The position numbers and the translations under genes are program-made. A DNA stretch of 49,188 nt, from assembly GCA_039679385.1 (NCBI GenBank), contig JBDKVB010000045.1, forward strand, positions 1 through 49,188. The letters run 5' to 3'. This stretch comes from Armatimonadia bacterium. Its GTDB lineage: Bacteria > Armatimonadota > Zipacnadia > Zipacnadales > JABUFB01. The notes beneath the pieces were generated by a model, which made no database searches, had not been told where the DNA came from, and saw only the letters and a program-made list of their open reading frames with translations. Positions 33,721 through 42,080 of this stretch are shown here, in pieces. Position 1 is the first letter of the stretch. The number at the start of each line of letters is the position of its first letter.

Positions 33721-34443
33721 CTAGAGGTCCGGCACGAGGATGACTGCCGGGTCCAGGGTGTACTTGCCATCGGCCTGGTACTGGCTCGGTGTAGCTGTCA
33801 CCTGGAACTCGTAGTCAACGGCGCCCACGGGGACTCGTCCGGGGCTGTACCATCCCCAGTTGGCCGAACCCACGCCGCCCGACCATTCCATCGCCGCAAG
33901 GGTGTTCCCGACCTTCATCTTCCACACGAGGGGGATCGCGCTCACGTCGTCGCCGAGAGCCCCGCCGAAGCCGTCGTTCGTGTTCGCTGCGGTTCCGCCG
34001 AGCCCATCCTTCTCGAAGACAAGTTGGGACGCCTGAGATTGGTCGGCCTGCACCCACCCATCCTTACGGATACCAACCCAGCAGGGATGGTTCTGCACGA
34101 TGTGGCCCGTCAGAACCGCCGTCTGAGCCGCAAAGGGCGGAGCACCCCAGTGGAAGACGGCCTTGGTCTGCTGCGTCTGGCTGGCGTACAACTCCACGTA
34201 GGCTTCGACCACGAGGCCGTCGTCGCCGCCGGTGCCGGTAGCGGGGACCCAGCGGCTGTCGTCGTTGTCCCACCAGCCTGTCCAGGAGTTGCTCCCGCTC
34301 GTCTGCGTCCAGTTGGTCCAGTAGGCGCCGTAGATCCCACCCGAGCCTGGCGAGCCCGCCCAACCGTCCTCGGCCCCTCCGGCCGCCATGGCGGCGGTTC
34401 CGACCAACATCACCAACGCAACAGCTACGATCAGGTTACGCAT
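33721..34443 (-). CDS. Small secreted protein, candidate structural subunit
   Basis: This 240-aa protein has a signal peptide (about 1-21, ending AMAA). The mature part is Gly/Trp/Ser-rich and beta-like (GGIYGAYWTNWTQTSGSNSW, EWSGGVGSANWGWYSPG), with only one Cys. No family is recognised. The ATG at 34443 has GGGGAG eight bases upstream and a structured leader lies in front. A very strong intercistronic hairpin after it may give it higher abundance than the PapD-like and secretin genes that follow, as for a major fibre subunit; that is inference. Other roles are not excluded. Confidence 0.7.
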   Translation of the reverse strand: MRNLIVAVALVMLVGTAAMAAGGAEDGWAGSPGSGGIYGAYWTNWTQTSGSNSWTGWWDNDDSRWVPATGTGGDDGLVVEAYVELYASQTQQTKAVFHWGAPPFAAQTAVLTGHIVQNHPCWVGIRKDGWVQADQSQASQLVFEKDGLGGTAANTNDGFGGALGDDVSAIPLVWKMKVGNTLAAMEWSGGVGSANWGWYSPGRVPVGAVDYEFQVTATPSQYQADGKYTLDPAVILVPDL

Positions 34444-34451
34444 TGTCCTGT

Positions 34452-34475
34452 CTCCCCTTTTCCCCTATACTGGGG
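34452..34475 (-). promoter_or_regulatory. Hairpin next to the ribosome site with alternative pairing
   Basis: CCCC (34475-34472) can pair with GGGG (34465-34462) or with the GGGG of the ribosome site (34457-34454). The second pairing would hide the ribosome site. The arrangement could be a simple translational switch; it is inferred from base pairing only. Confidence 0.4.
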
Positions 34476-34480
34476 ATGGT

Positions 34481-34537
34481 CTGCGCGGAGAGCCGAAGAT
34501 GGTGGCTAGGCCACCTGGGGACGGCTTCTTTGCGCAG
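34481..34537 (-). promoter_or_regulatory. Candidate structured leader RNA
   Basis: Three nested stems are perfect: CTGCGC/GCGCAG (34537-34532, 34486-34481), AGCCG/CGGCT (34526-34522, 34495-34491) and GGTGGC/GCCACC (34515-34510, 34506-34501) with a CTA loop. Purine-rich internal loops separate them. It lies in the 5' leader of the 240-aa gene. It does not match a known riboswitch consensus that I can recall; it could be a novel cis-regulatory RNA. The rest of the gap (34538-34910) shows no gene or promoter that I can support. Confidence 0.45.
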
Positions 34538-34910
34538 ATCTTCTTTTTGGCGCCTGGCCTTCACCCTGACCAGTTCGGGCAGCTAGCGCCGCCCGGTCTT
34601 GACAGCCCTCTCAGGCTGCACGGCCCTCGGAGGGGCTCTACGGCCGCTCTTGATGATGCTGTGTCCCGCAGAAGCCCGTGCGTCTCGACCCTTCCCCTTT
34701 GCGGTCCGTGATCCCAGACCGGAGACGAACTCCGCGTCGGGCACCTGTACCGCGCCAACCCCTTCAGTTTTCCCAGCCCCGTGTCGTGCCTGTGGTCAGG
34801 TGATCCGGTCCTGCCGCAGCTACACCTCCAATCACTTCACTACTTCACGCGGGCCCCTGGATCGCAACACCCCCTTAGGTTCAGGACGCGAGCAGATAGC
34901 AGGCGTATAA

Positions 34911-35558
34911 TCAGTGCTTGCGGTGTCGCACCCCTTGAGCTGCTTTCCCCTCCGCCACCAGCGATAGCGGGCACTGGGGTGCGTACCTCCCCGGCGCCAG
35001 GAAGCGTGCGGGTACTGCGCGGCAGCGAAGCTCGAACCCGAACACTCGCGGCTCCCCCTGCCCGACCAACCACCACAGGGCGCGCTCCGGCGAGGTTCCG
35101 ACCGGGCCAAGATCAGGCTTGACCCAGGGACCGAAGCCACCAGGGCCCTTCCAGCGCAGTTCCCATTTGAGCGGCAGCGTGTTGTCTGTCGAGGCAGGGC
35201 CGCTTACTTCGCGGCCCTTGTAGTCGGCCACCCGCTGCAGGCTGAGGCGGTCCATCCCCTGCGGCAAGAGAAGGCCCAGGCGGACCTGCCCGCCGCAGGA
35301 GACGACGACGCCGGTCACCGCGTTGGAGACGACTTCCTCTTCGTTGATGGGCAGAATGTTACCAAGGTCGAGGGAGGAGCTCAGAAGGGTGACTTCAGGG
35401 GGCGCCCAGCCGTTGCCGCCACACGGGGCAGGCACCTGGGTATCGGCTGCCACGCAGATCGTCGTCCCCAGACCCAGAGCCAGCAGGCACCAGAGGAGCA
35501 CGCACAGGTGGCTTTTCGGGCTTTGGGCAGCTCCTGGACCGACGCGGACCGCTCTCAC
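34911..35558 (-). CDS. Small secreted protein, spore-coat-U/fimbrial-like
   Basis: This 215-aa protein has a hydrophobic N-terminal segment (about 20-38) serving as a signal peptide. The mature part has strands typical of fimbrial or coat-U-like proteins: TLLSSSLDLGNILPINEEEV, VTGVVVSCGGQVRLGLLL and later a WELRWKGP segment. Two separated Cys pairs could form disulfides. The start at GTG 35558 was chosen because GGGAGG lies seven bases upstream; the frame is open further upstream without a site. It is the most upstream gene of the secretin cluster. Similarity to coat-U is weak and only local. Confidence 0.6.
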   Translation of the reverse strand: MRAVRVGPGAAQSPKSHLCVLLWCLLALGLGTTICVAADTQVPAPCGGNGWAPPEVTLLSSSLDLGNILPINEEEVVSNAVTGVVVSCGGQVRLGLLLPQGMDRLSLQRVADYKGREVSGPASTDNTLPLKWELRWKGPGGFGPWVKPDLGPVGTSPERALWWLVGQGEPRVFGFELRCRAVPARFLAPGRYAPQCPLSLVAEGKAAQGVRHRKH

Positions 35559-36329
35559 TTGCCTGCCTCCCTTCGTACGCGCCTGATCAGCAGATACGGA
35601 CGCAAAGACTCGGCCGGAAGTGGTCAAGAGCACTGCTCAGTGGACTCCACCGTGGCCCCCCTTGGGCGGATGGAGGCCGGCAAGGACAGGCATGCTGCCA
35701 GGTGAGCCCAAGCTGGCATACGACGTGTCTGCCCATGATGTACTGTCCTGTAACGAAATAACAGATCGTCTTGGGAAGTGTCCTTCTCGCGGGGATAGTT
35801 CGGATCTGACAAATATGTGTAACGAGGTATAAGGCCTGCGCAAAAACGTGGCAATCGAGCTTTTGTGCTTGCCTGGCGTCAGGGAGTCGCCACTCTCTGG
35901 CGCCCTTCTCGTTACCCGGTCCGTAGACCGCCCCCCGCTGACGAGTAAGCTAGCTGCGCCTCAGTGGTCAGAGGCTCCCTGGTCCAGACCTGGCAGGTCA
36001 TCCGACCGCCTTGCGTCGCATCCGCGGCGGGATGTTCAGTGTGGGACACGACTTCCGACAAGGGTAGAATGGACTCTGACGAAGGGGGCCGCCCGGCCAA
36101 GGACATCGCTGCCGATCGTTGACTGCACGTGCTCTGCGTACGGGGTGGTGTAGTGTGGGTGCGAGTCTCCGGAGAGCTGCAGTCGTACCCGCCCTGTTCC
36201 TACAGCTTGCCACGCTGCACTGCTTCCTATGAGATTGTCCCGGAACCGAGGTCGCTACGCCCTCAAGTTCGCAGTAGACATCCCGATAATATCTATTTGC
36301 CAGCATCATGTCAATGCCGGCGGAAAATC
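35559..36329. other. Long non-coding spacer between divergent operons
   Basis: No gene can be supported here. Several short open frames exist but show no codon-use or domain signal. Composition drops in GC around 35740-35850 and 36220-36360. The stretch separates the minus-strand secretin cluster from the plus-strand cyclase operon and could hold promoters for both. Confidence 0.5.
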
Positions 36330-36358
36330 TTGAGCGTTTATTGACTTTGTCATACAAG
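36330..36358 (+). promoter_or_regulatory. Candidate sigma70-type promoter of the cyclase operon
   Basis: TTGAGC (36330-36335) and TACAAG (36353-36358) are separated by 17 bases, each matching four of six consensus positions. They lie in an AT-rich island at the end of the long spacer, about 190 bases before the cyclase start. Confidence 0.5.
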
Positions 36359-36360
36359 AC

Positions 36361-36490
36361 CCCAATCAGACTTTTCTGAGGTCTGGGTTGGGTCGTCTCG
36401 CCTTCCGCTGTGCGTCAGTCCCGTTCGACTGATCCCAGGCCCGCGTCTCTCCCCTCCCCGGCGCAAAGGTCCGTGAAGGTTAGCCCGGAC
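36361..36490 (+). promoter_or_regulatory. Structured 5' leader of the cyclase operon
   Basis: Three successive hairpins occur: CCCAA-CAGAC/GTCTG-TTGGG (36361-36371, 36381-36392), TCAGTC/GACTGA (36415-36420, 36427-36432) and GTCCG/CGGAC (36469-36473, 36486-36490). The first sits at the expected transcription start. Possible RNA control of translation; there is no match to a known riboswitch. Confidence 0.35.
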
Positions 36491-36548
36491 GCACTCGGGG
36501 AATAGTGGCTTTGCGATGGTGCAGAGCCTTGGCCAGGGAGGACCTGCC

Positions 36549-38546
36549 TTGTCGGATACCCCCACGGCGAGCCCCAGACGGACCGGCGATGCCAACCTCG
36601 TCCGCAGGAGCTTAGTCCTGGTGGCGATCGCACTCCTGGCCGGCCTGCTCCTCACCTACCTCGGTCAGATCGACCTGCTGCGCCGCTTCGAGCTGATGAC
36701 CTACGACCTGCGCATGAGAGAAGCGCCCGTCACAGCCCCGCCGGAGATCCTCGTCGTAGCCATCGACGAGCGCTCGATTCAGCAGTTCCAGGCTTGGCCC
36801 TGGCCCCGCAGCACCCATGCACGACTCATCGATCGCCTCCGGGCTGCCGGGGCGAAGCTGATTGCCTTTGACGTGGTCTTCGCCGGGCCCTCCGGTGGCG
36901 GTGCCGCCTTTGACAAGGAAGTGCCGCTGGAGCAGTGGGGCGAGAGCACCTCTCCGGAGGACAAGACCCTGACCCGCGCCATCAGGAAGGCCGGCAACGT
37001 GATTCTGGCCGCTACGCTACCCGAAGGTGAGGGACAGAGCGAGGATAGCGCGCAGGGCTCCCTGCAGGCCCCGGAGATGCCCTATGAGGATTTCCAGGAG
37101 GCGGCTTTGGCCGTCGCCCCGGCGAATGTGGTGCGTGACCCGGACAACGTGGTCCGGCACTACTGGCTGACGCTGAAGCACCTGGACGAGACCTATCCCT
37201 CGCTGGCGGTGTCCATCGCGTCACACGTCCAGGGGGTATCAGACGCAGAGGTGATCAAGGGAGCCTCCGCGCAAGCGAGCAGCGACGTACCGGCGAATCA
37301 GATGCTGCTGTGGTTCAGCCCACTGGAGACCGCAGCCGGCGGCTTCGAGGTGGTCTCCTACTACGATGTCTACAAGGGGCTGGTGCCCGCCGACCGAATC
37401 AAGGGTCGGATCGTGGTGGTCGGCGGAACGGCCCCGGTGCTGCAGGACCTCTGGCAGACGCCGATGCTCAGTGGCGCCCGAACCGAGGGCGGTGCCCAGA
37501 AGGTCGGACTGGTCCCCGGGGTCGTGGTGCAGGCGACGGCAGTCGCCAATCTGCTGCAGCAGCGTCACCCCGGGCCGGTGACCTGGCCGACGAAGCTGAT
37601 CGTGGCCCTGGTGGCCTGCCTGCTAGTGGCGCTTGCCCTGGTGTTTCTGCGCCCGCTCACGGTGCTGGTTCTGGTGATGATCCCGGTCAGCGCGCTCCTG
37701 CTGATCTTCGGCACCTGGGCTCTCAACGTGCATCACCTGTGGATGCCGGTGGCGGTGCCTGTGTTGGCGGCCTGGACGACCTGCCTGGGAGGCACCACCT
37801 ACCGCTATATGGCTGAGGAGGCCGGGAAGCGCCGCCTGCGCCGCGCCTGGCAGAGGAGGGTATCGCCCGAGGTGCTCCAGCTTATCCTGCGCGACCCCAC
37901 CATGACCCAGGTAGAGGCACGGGAGGTCACGGCGACCGTCCTGTTCTCCGACCTGCGAGGGTTCACCACCTTGAGCGCGCTGCACTCGCCACAGGAGCTG
38001 GTGCAGGTGCTGAACCACTACCTCACCCGCATGACCGCAGTGATCCTCCGCCACGGCGGCACCATCAACAAGTTTCTCGGTGACGGCATCATGGCAGTCT
38101 TCGGAGACCCCGTGCCGCGACCGGACCACGCCTTGCGGGCTGCGACCGCCGCCCTGGAGATGCAGGAGGATCTGGCGAAGCTCCGCGAGGAGACCGAAGG
38201 CGGCAGTGACGTGTACAAGTCGCTGTTCATGCGCGTAGGCCTGCACACCGGAACCATGCTGGCCGGGGACGTCGGTTCGGAGGACATGCTGGAGTACACC
38301 GTGATCGGTGACACCGTCAACACCGCGTCACGGCTGGAGTCGCTTGGCAAGGAGTATGGCACACAGATCCTGATGAGCGCCGATACCTGGCAGCAGGTGC
38401 AAGGCCAGGTGCAGGCACGGTTCCTGGGCGAGGTGACGCTTCGGAACCGTCCGCAGCCCATTGACGTGTATGAGCTCGTGGGCCTGACGGGCCAGGGTGA
38501 GGCGCCAGAGCAGGAAGCTGCCAGGGAGGCGCAGGAGGACAGCTAG
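36549..38546 (+). CDS. CHASE2-domain class III adenylate/guanylate cyclase
   Basis: This 665-aa membrane protein has a single N-terminal helix (about 20-40), a periplasmic CHASE2 sensor (about 45-335), three more helices (about 348-425) and a class III cyclase domain (about 462-640). Metal-binding Asp468 (LFSDLRGF) and Asp512 (LGDGIMAVFG), Lys508 (NKF), and Asn591/Arg595 (NTASRLE) are present, so it should be active and make a cyclic nucleotide, most likely cAMP. The start is TTG 36549 with GGGAGG seven bases upstream; an in-frame ATG at 36516 has no such site. The FecR-barrel gene follows by 41 bases. Confidence 0.93.
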   Translation: MSDTPTASPRRTGDANLVRRSLVLVAIALLAGLLLTYLGQIDLLRRFELMTYDLRMREAPVTAPPEILVVAIDERSIQQFQAWPWPRSTHARLIDRLRAAGAKLIAFDVVFAGPSGGGAAFDKEVPLEQWGESTSPEDKTLTRAIRKAGNVILAATLPEGEGQSEDSAQGSLQAPEMPYEDFQEAALAVAPANVVRDPDNVVRHYWLTLKHLDETYPSLAVSIASHVQGVSDAEVIKGASAQASSDVPANQMLLWFSPLETAAGGFEVVSYYDVYKGLVPADRIKGRIVVVGGTAPVLQDLWQTPMLSGARTEGGAQKVGLVPGVVVQATAVANLLQQRHPGPVTWPTKLIVALVACLLVALALVFLRPLTVLVLVMIPVSALLLIFGTWALNVHHLWMPVAVPVLAAWTTCLGGTTYRYMAEEAGKRRLRRAWQRRVSPEVLQLILRDPTMTQVEAREVTATVLFSDLRGFTTLSALHSPQELVQVLNHYLTRMTAVILRHGGTINKFLGDGIMAVFGDPVPRPDHALRAATAALEMQEDLAKLREETEGGSDVYKSLFMRVGLHTGTMLAGDVGSEDMLEYTVIGDTVNTASRLESLGKEYGTQILMSADTWQQVQGQVQARFLGEVTLRNRPQPIDVYELVGLTGQGEAPEQEAAREAQEDS

Positions 38547-38587
38547 ACAGACAGTTCAGAATCAGTCCCATCGCAGGAGGTCGCAAA

Positions 38588-40201
38588 ATGATCAGGGCTT
38601 TTTGCGCCATGGTTGGCGCCCTGGGCATGCTGGCAATCTCACAGACCACCTGGGCGGCCGCGCCCTGTGCGACGGTCACCGGGGTGGTGCTCCAGGTGAG
38701 CTATCAGCAGCCGCCGGCCAAGGGCTGGTCCACGGCGAAGGTCGGGACCAGGCTCTACGCCGGGGCCAGGGTGCGCACGGCGAAACGGTCGAAGTGCGAG
38801 ATTGCCTTCCCGGACAAGAGCCGCATCAGGATGAACGAACTCAGTGAGCTGGCCATCGCCAACGCCACCAGCAAGGACGTGAAGCTGGCACGCGGCAACC
38901 TGTATGCGCGGATCGTCGCCGGTACCGGGGCACGCATCGCGGGAGCGGGCGGCGTTGCGTCGATCAAGGGGACGCAGCTAACCTACGACGGGCAGACCCT
39001 CGCGGTCTATGAGGGTGCTGCCGACCACGAACTGGCACGCGGCGTCGACCATGTTCCGGCAGGCAGCGCCTCCAGCACCTGGCGACCCGACATCTACGAG
39101 GTACCCGCCCTGCAGTGGGAGGGTGGCAAGCTCCGGCCGTGGTTCCAGGACGTCGGTCCGGGCGTGTCTCTGGGGACAATCGGCGGCTCACGGCCGGGCA
39201 CCTCGCTCAAATACGGGCGAGCCGGGATGATCACCGGCATCGCGAGGATGCTGACCGGCGGCATCGTGCCCTGGGGTGACGTCGGTGTGATCGTCGAGCA
39301 AGCTCCACCCGGCGGAAAGGTCAACCCCAGGGGCAGCTACCGTGGCTCGGGAGCAGCCCTTGGTGCTCTGGGCGCGAGCTTCCTTTTGGAGGACTGGAAC
39401 AAGGATCCGCATCCCCTGGGTGGAGGCGCCTTCGGGCCCTTCTTTGACGGCTCAGCCTTCGCCATCGAGGGAGAGAATCGCAATGACATGACTGGTGGCG
39501 AGCTGCGGGCGTGCGCGATGAAGGACAACCTGTTCCTGGGCCTCGGCTGGGTGGGCTATTCCGACTACCCCGCCGACCCCTACATCGCCCTCAGTGAAGC
39601 CTTTCTTGCCTACCGCGACGAGAGTATCGGCGACATCGCCGTCGGCAAGCAGTGGTTCCTGGAAGGGCCGGTCAACAACACCCGCCTTGGCTCACTAATG
39701 AGCTTCGACCGGGCGACGGCACTTCGCTGGCAGGGCCGTGCCGGGAAGGCCGAACTGGATCTCGCCTATCTGTATGACGTGCTGCCAACGTCTTCTGCGC
39801 GCCGTGAGGGGTGGGCGGGACGTGCCCAGTTCGGACTCTGGAACGGCACCGTCGGCCTCAACGCGCTGTACGACAACGATCTCTCCGACACCGGGGTATC
39901 CTGCGACTTCTGCTTCCCAGTCCTACCGGGAACTCTCGACCTGTACGGCGAACTGGGTGATGACGCCGCCGGCAACCACCTGCAGACCTGGGGCGCCTAC
40001 TTCCCCGGGCTGTATCAATCCCTGGGCGTCGATCTGTACCTTGAGTATGCGAAGCGCGGCAGCCTCAACTCGCTGACGTCCGCCTCGGTCTACAAGGAGA
40101 TCAGCGACGGGTGGTCGGGACTGCTGCTGTTCAAGGACGTCGAGGGTAAGTCTGCAGTGTTTGGCCTGGGGATCGCCCGGGAGTTCGGGCACCAGAAGTA
40201 A
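38588..40201 (+). CDS. FecR-domain protein fused to an outer-membrane-like barrel
   Basis: This 537-aa exported protein has a signal peptide (about 1-24), a FecR-type domain (about 30-145: VGTRLYAGARVRTAKRSKCEIAF, IRMNELSELAI, GGVASIKGTQL), a linker with Pro-rich loops, and a C-terminal half of beta-strands ending in REFGHQK. The barrel part has Trp/Tyr-rich strands (LFLGLGWVGYSDY, AELDLAYLYDV). FecR domains often sit next to CHASE2 cyclases and sense or assemble envelope components. It follows the cyclase by 41 bases with GGAGG upstream, so co-expression is likely. The ligand is unknown. Confidence 0.83.
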   Translation: MIRAFCAMVGALGMLAISQTTWAAAPCATVTGVVLQVSYQQPPAKGWSTAKVGTRLYAGARVRTAKRSKCEIAFPDKSRIRMNELSELAIANATSKDVKLARGNLYARIVAGTGARIAGAGGVASIKGTQLTYDGQTLAVYEGAADHELARGVDHVPAGSASSTWRPDIYEVPALQWEGGKLRPWFQDVGPGVSLGTIGGSRPGTSLKYGRAGMITGIARMLTGGIVPWGDVGVIVEQAPPGGKVNPRGSYRGSGAALGALGASFLLEDWNKDPHPLGGGAFGPFFDGSAFAIEGENRNDMTGGELRACAMKDNLFLGLGWVGYSDYPADPYIALSEAFLAYRDESIGDIAVGKQWFLEGPVNNTRLGSLMSFDRATALRWQGRAGKAELDLAYLYDVLPTSSARREGWAGRAQFGLWNGTVGLNALYDNDLSDTGVSCDFCFPVLPGTLDLYGELGDDAAGNHLQTWGAYFPGLYQSLGVDLYLEYAKRGSLNSLTSASVYKEISDGWSGLLLFKDVEGKSAVFGLGIAREFGHQK

Positions 40202-40286
40202 GAGGTGCTCGCCCGAGCCGTTGCTGTACCTGACCGTCAGTGCAGTCGTCCGATTAGCGTGGAGGGCACAAGAGGAGTGTCGAGCG

Positions 40287-41270
40287 ATGCGCAAAGCGAT
40301 CATGGTTGTGTTGATGTTTATGATAGCCGCAGTCCTTCTGGTCTTGTCCGGCTGTGGCGGGGGCAGTTCGGCCGTTCCCGGCAAGGGTGACCTCAAGATC
40401 ACAGTCACCTTCCCGCCGCAACCCGAAGGGGTCTCACCGGAAGCGATCCCGGTGGCGACCAACAGCTTCCGGATCCGCATTAGCGACCCCGTTACGGGTG
40501 ACCCGCTGGCTGCCGATGTGGTCATCTCACGTGCCGGCGGCGTGACGCAGACGGTGGTCATCCCCGGGATTCGCGCCGGGAACACCAGGCTGCAGGCCTG
40601 GGCGTACACGTCACTCGATGGAACCGGAGAGGCCATTGCCCAGGCTCAGACGACCGTGGTGGTGGTGCAGGGCGAGGAGGTAACGGCGCACCTCGTGCTT
40701 GCAGCGCTGCCCTTCCGGGTCGAGGTGACGCCATCACCGCTGAGCCTGGAGAAGTCCAAGACGGGCAAGCTCACGGCGACCGTCTATGACGTGGATGGCA
40801 ACATCATCCTGGGCACCTTCACCTTCAACTGGAGCAGCGACAACGAGGGCGTGGCCAAGGTGGACGACTCGGGCGCGGTGCTTGCCGTCGACAAGGGGAG
40901 CTGCAAGGTCAGTGCCCAGGAGTCCGTCAGCGGCAAGACGGGTTCCGCCGACGTCAACGTGTGGGTGGCTACGGCAGCGACGGCTACCATCGAACCGGCC
41001 AGGGTGATACTGCCGATGGGCAGGACCGCCGACCTGACCGCAACCGCCTATGACAACCTGGGGGCAGTCATCCCCTATGCGATGGTCCAGACCTGGTCGG
41101 TAGACGACCCCAGCATCGCCGGCATCACGGGTACCGGAAACCAGGTGAAGGTCACGCTCGGGCCGACCGCCGGAACCACCACCGTCAGGGCCGACTTCGG
41201 AGGCGGCCTCGTTGCCACCTGCAAGGTCACCTGTGACAAGTCGGGAACGATCAGAGTCATCCTGGAGTAG
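40287..41270 (+). CDS. Lipoprotein with Ig-like (BIG2-type) domains
   Basis: This 327-aa protein is a lipoprotein (lipobox LVLSGC). Residues 35-145 form a beta domain with DLKITVTFPPQ, and 145-325 hold two BIG2-type Ig repeats (VEVTPSPLSLEKSKTGKLTATVYDVDG and ATIEPARVILPMGRTADLTATAYDN). Such modules are typical of surface adhesins and carbohydrate-binding lipoproteins. The start at 40287 has GAGGAG nine bases upstream. It lies 85 bases after the FecR-barrel gene on the same strand, so it may be in the operon. It could present a ligand to the barrel. Confidence 0.82.
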   Translation: MRKAIMVVLMFMIAAVLLVLSGCGGGSSAVPGKGDLKITVTFPPQPEGVSPEAIPVATNSFRIRISDPVTGDPLAADVVISRAGGVTQTVVIPGIRAGNTRLQAWAYTSLDGTGEAIAQAQTTVVVVQGEEVTAHLVLAALPFRVEVTPSPLSLEKSKTGKLTATVYDVDGNIILGTFTFNWSSDNEGVAKVDDSGAVLAVDKGSCKVSAQESVSGKTGSADVNVWVATAATATIEPARVILPMGRTADLTATAYDNLGAVIPYAMVQTWSVDDPSIAGITGTGNQVKVTLGPTAGTTTVRADFGGGLVATCKVTCDKSGTIRVILE

Positions 41271-41304
41271 CGCCGCAAGGAACAGCTCGGAGCCAGGGCA
41301 CAAG

Positions 41305-41320
41305 TCCGGCCTTCGCCGGA
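41305..41320 (+). terminator. Terminator-like hairpin after the Ig-lipoprotein gene
   Basis: TCCGGC (41305-41310) and GCCGGA (41315-41320) form a perfect 6-bp stem with a CTTC loop. No U-run follows, so the assignment is weak. Confidence 0.35.
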
Positions 41321-41413
41321 GGCTGCAAGGCATATGCTCCTCGACAGCGAAAGGCGCAGGCAGAGGGCCTTGGTGGCGCCTCACTAGGGTTGGATGGGTC
41401 AGGGGGAAACACT

Positions 41414-41974
41414 ATGGATTTGTTCGAGGCTATCGCTGAGCGTCGATCGGTGCGCAAGTTTGCCGACAAGCCGGTCCCACGGGAGGTCATCGAGCAGTTG
41501 CTGTCTGCCGCTGTGCAGGCGCCGAGCGCAATGAACAAGCAGACCTGGGCCTTCGGCGTGGTCCAGGGCGGCGACAAGGTAAAGGAACTGGGCGAACGTG
41601 CCCGCCTCGCCCTTCTGAAGGAGTTGGAGCAGAAGGGAGGCCCGGCTGACTTCCGCGCTCGCCTGGAGAACCCGGAGTTGGCTGTCTTGCACGGCGCACA
41701 AGCCTTGATCGTGGTCTACGCCACTTCGGAGGATCGCTTCGCCACGATCAACTGCTGCCTTGCAGCCGAGAACCTCATGCTGGCAGCAACAGGGATGGGC
41801 CTCGGGACTTGCTGGATTGGCATGGCCGAAGCCCTGCTGAGAAGCCCCGAGGTGAAGGCGGAGATGGGGGTGCCACAGGAGGCGCAGCCCATCGCGACGC
41901 TCATTCTCGGGTACCCCGACGATGACAGCCCACGGAAGGCCAAGAACCCGCCGACGGTCCTGTACTGGCTATAG
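41414..41974 (+). CDS. Nitroreductase-family flavoprotein
   Basis: This 186-aa cytoplasmic protein is a typical short nitroreductase: the N-terminal MDLFEAIAERRSVRKF signature for FMN binding, the APSAMNKQTWAF segment, a central NCCLAAENLMLAATGMGLGTCWIG helix region and the C-terminal LILGYPDDDSPRKAKNPP. It probably reduces nitro or quinone compounds with NAD(P)H. It usually works as a dimer. The start at 41414 has GGGGG eight bases upstream; an upstream in-frame ATG is possible. A strong terminator follows. Confidence 0.93.
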   Translation: MDLFEAIAERRSVRKFADKPVPREVIEQLLSAAVQAPSAMNKQTWAFGVVQGGDKVKELGERARLALLKELEQKGGPADFRARLENPELAVLHGAQALIVVYATSEDRFATINCCLAAENLMLAATGMGLGTCWIGMAEALLRSPEVKAEMGVPQEAQPIATLILGYPDDDSPRKAKNPPTVLYWL

Positions 41975-42012
41975 CCTGACGGACCAGCGCACCCAACAAG
42001 CAAGCCACAAAA

Positions 42013-42044
42013 GAACCCGCGAGTGCTCTTGCGCTCGCGGGTTC
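42013..42044. terminator. Bidirectional terminator between nitroreductase and ligase genes
   Basis: An 11-bp perfect stem (GAACCCGCGAG 42013-42023, CTCGCGGGTTC 42034-42044) with a 10-base loop, followed by CTGTTGTG, separates two convergent genes. It can serve both. Confidence 0.7.
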
Positions 42045-42080
42045 CTGTTGTGCGTTCCCGTCACGTCTCAGGAGCCTGGG

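Noticed and set aside
35998-36357. Minus-strand open frame in the long spacer
   Set aside because: No known domain, poor codon use and it overlaps the AT-rich promoter island.
36461-36495. Cyclic-di-GMP-I riboswitch resemblance (GCGCAAAG, then GTTAGCC)
   Set aside because: The second paired stem and the GNRA/tetraloop-receptor pieces of the consensus are missing upstream and the spacing is wrong.
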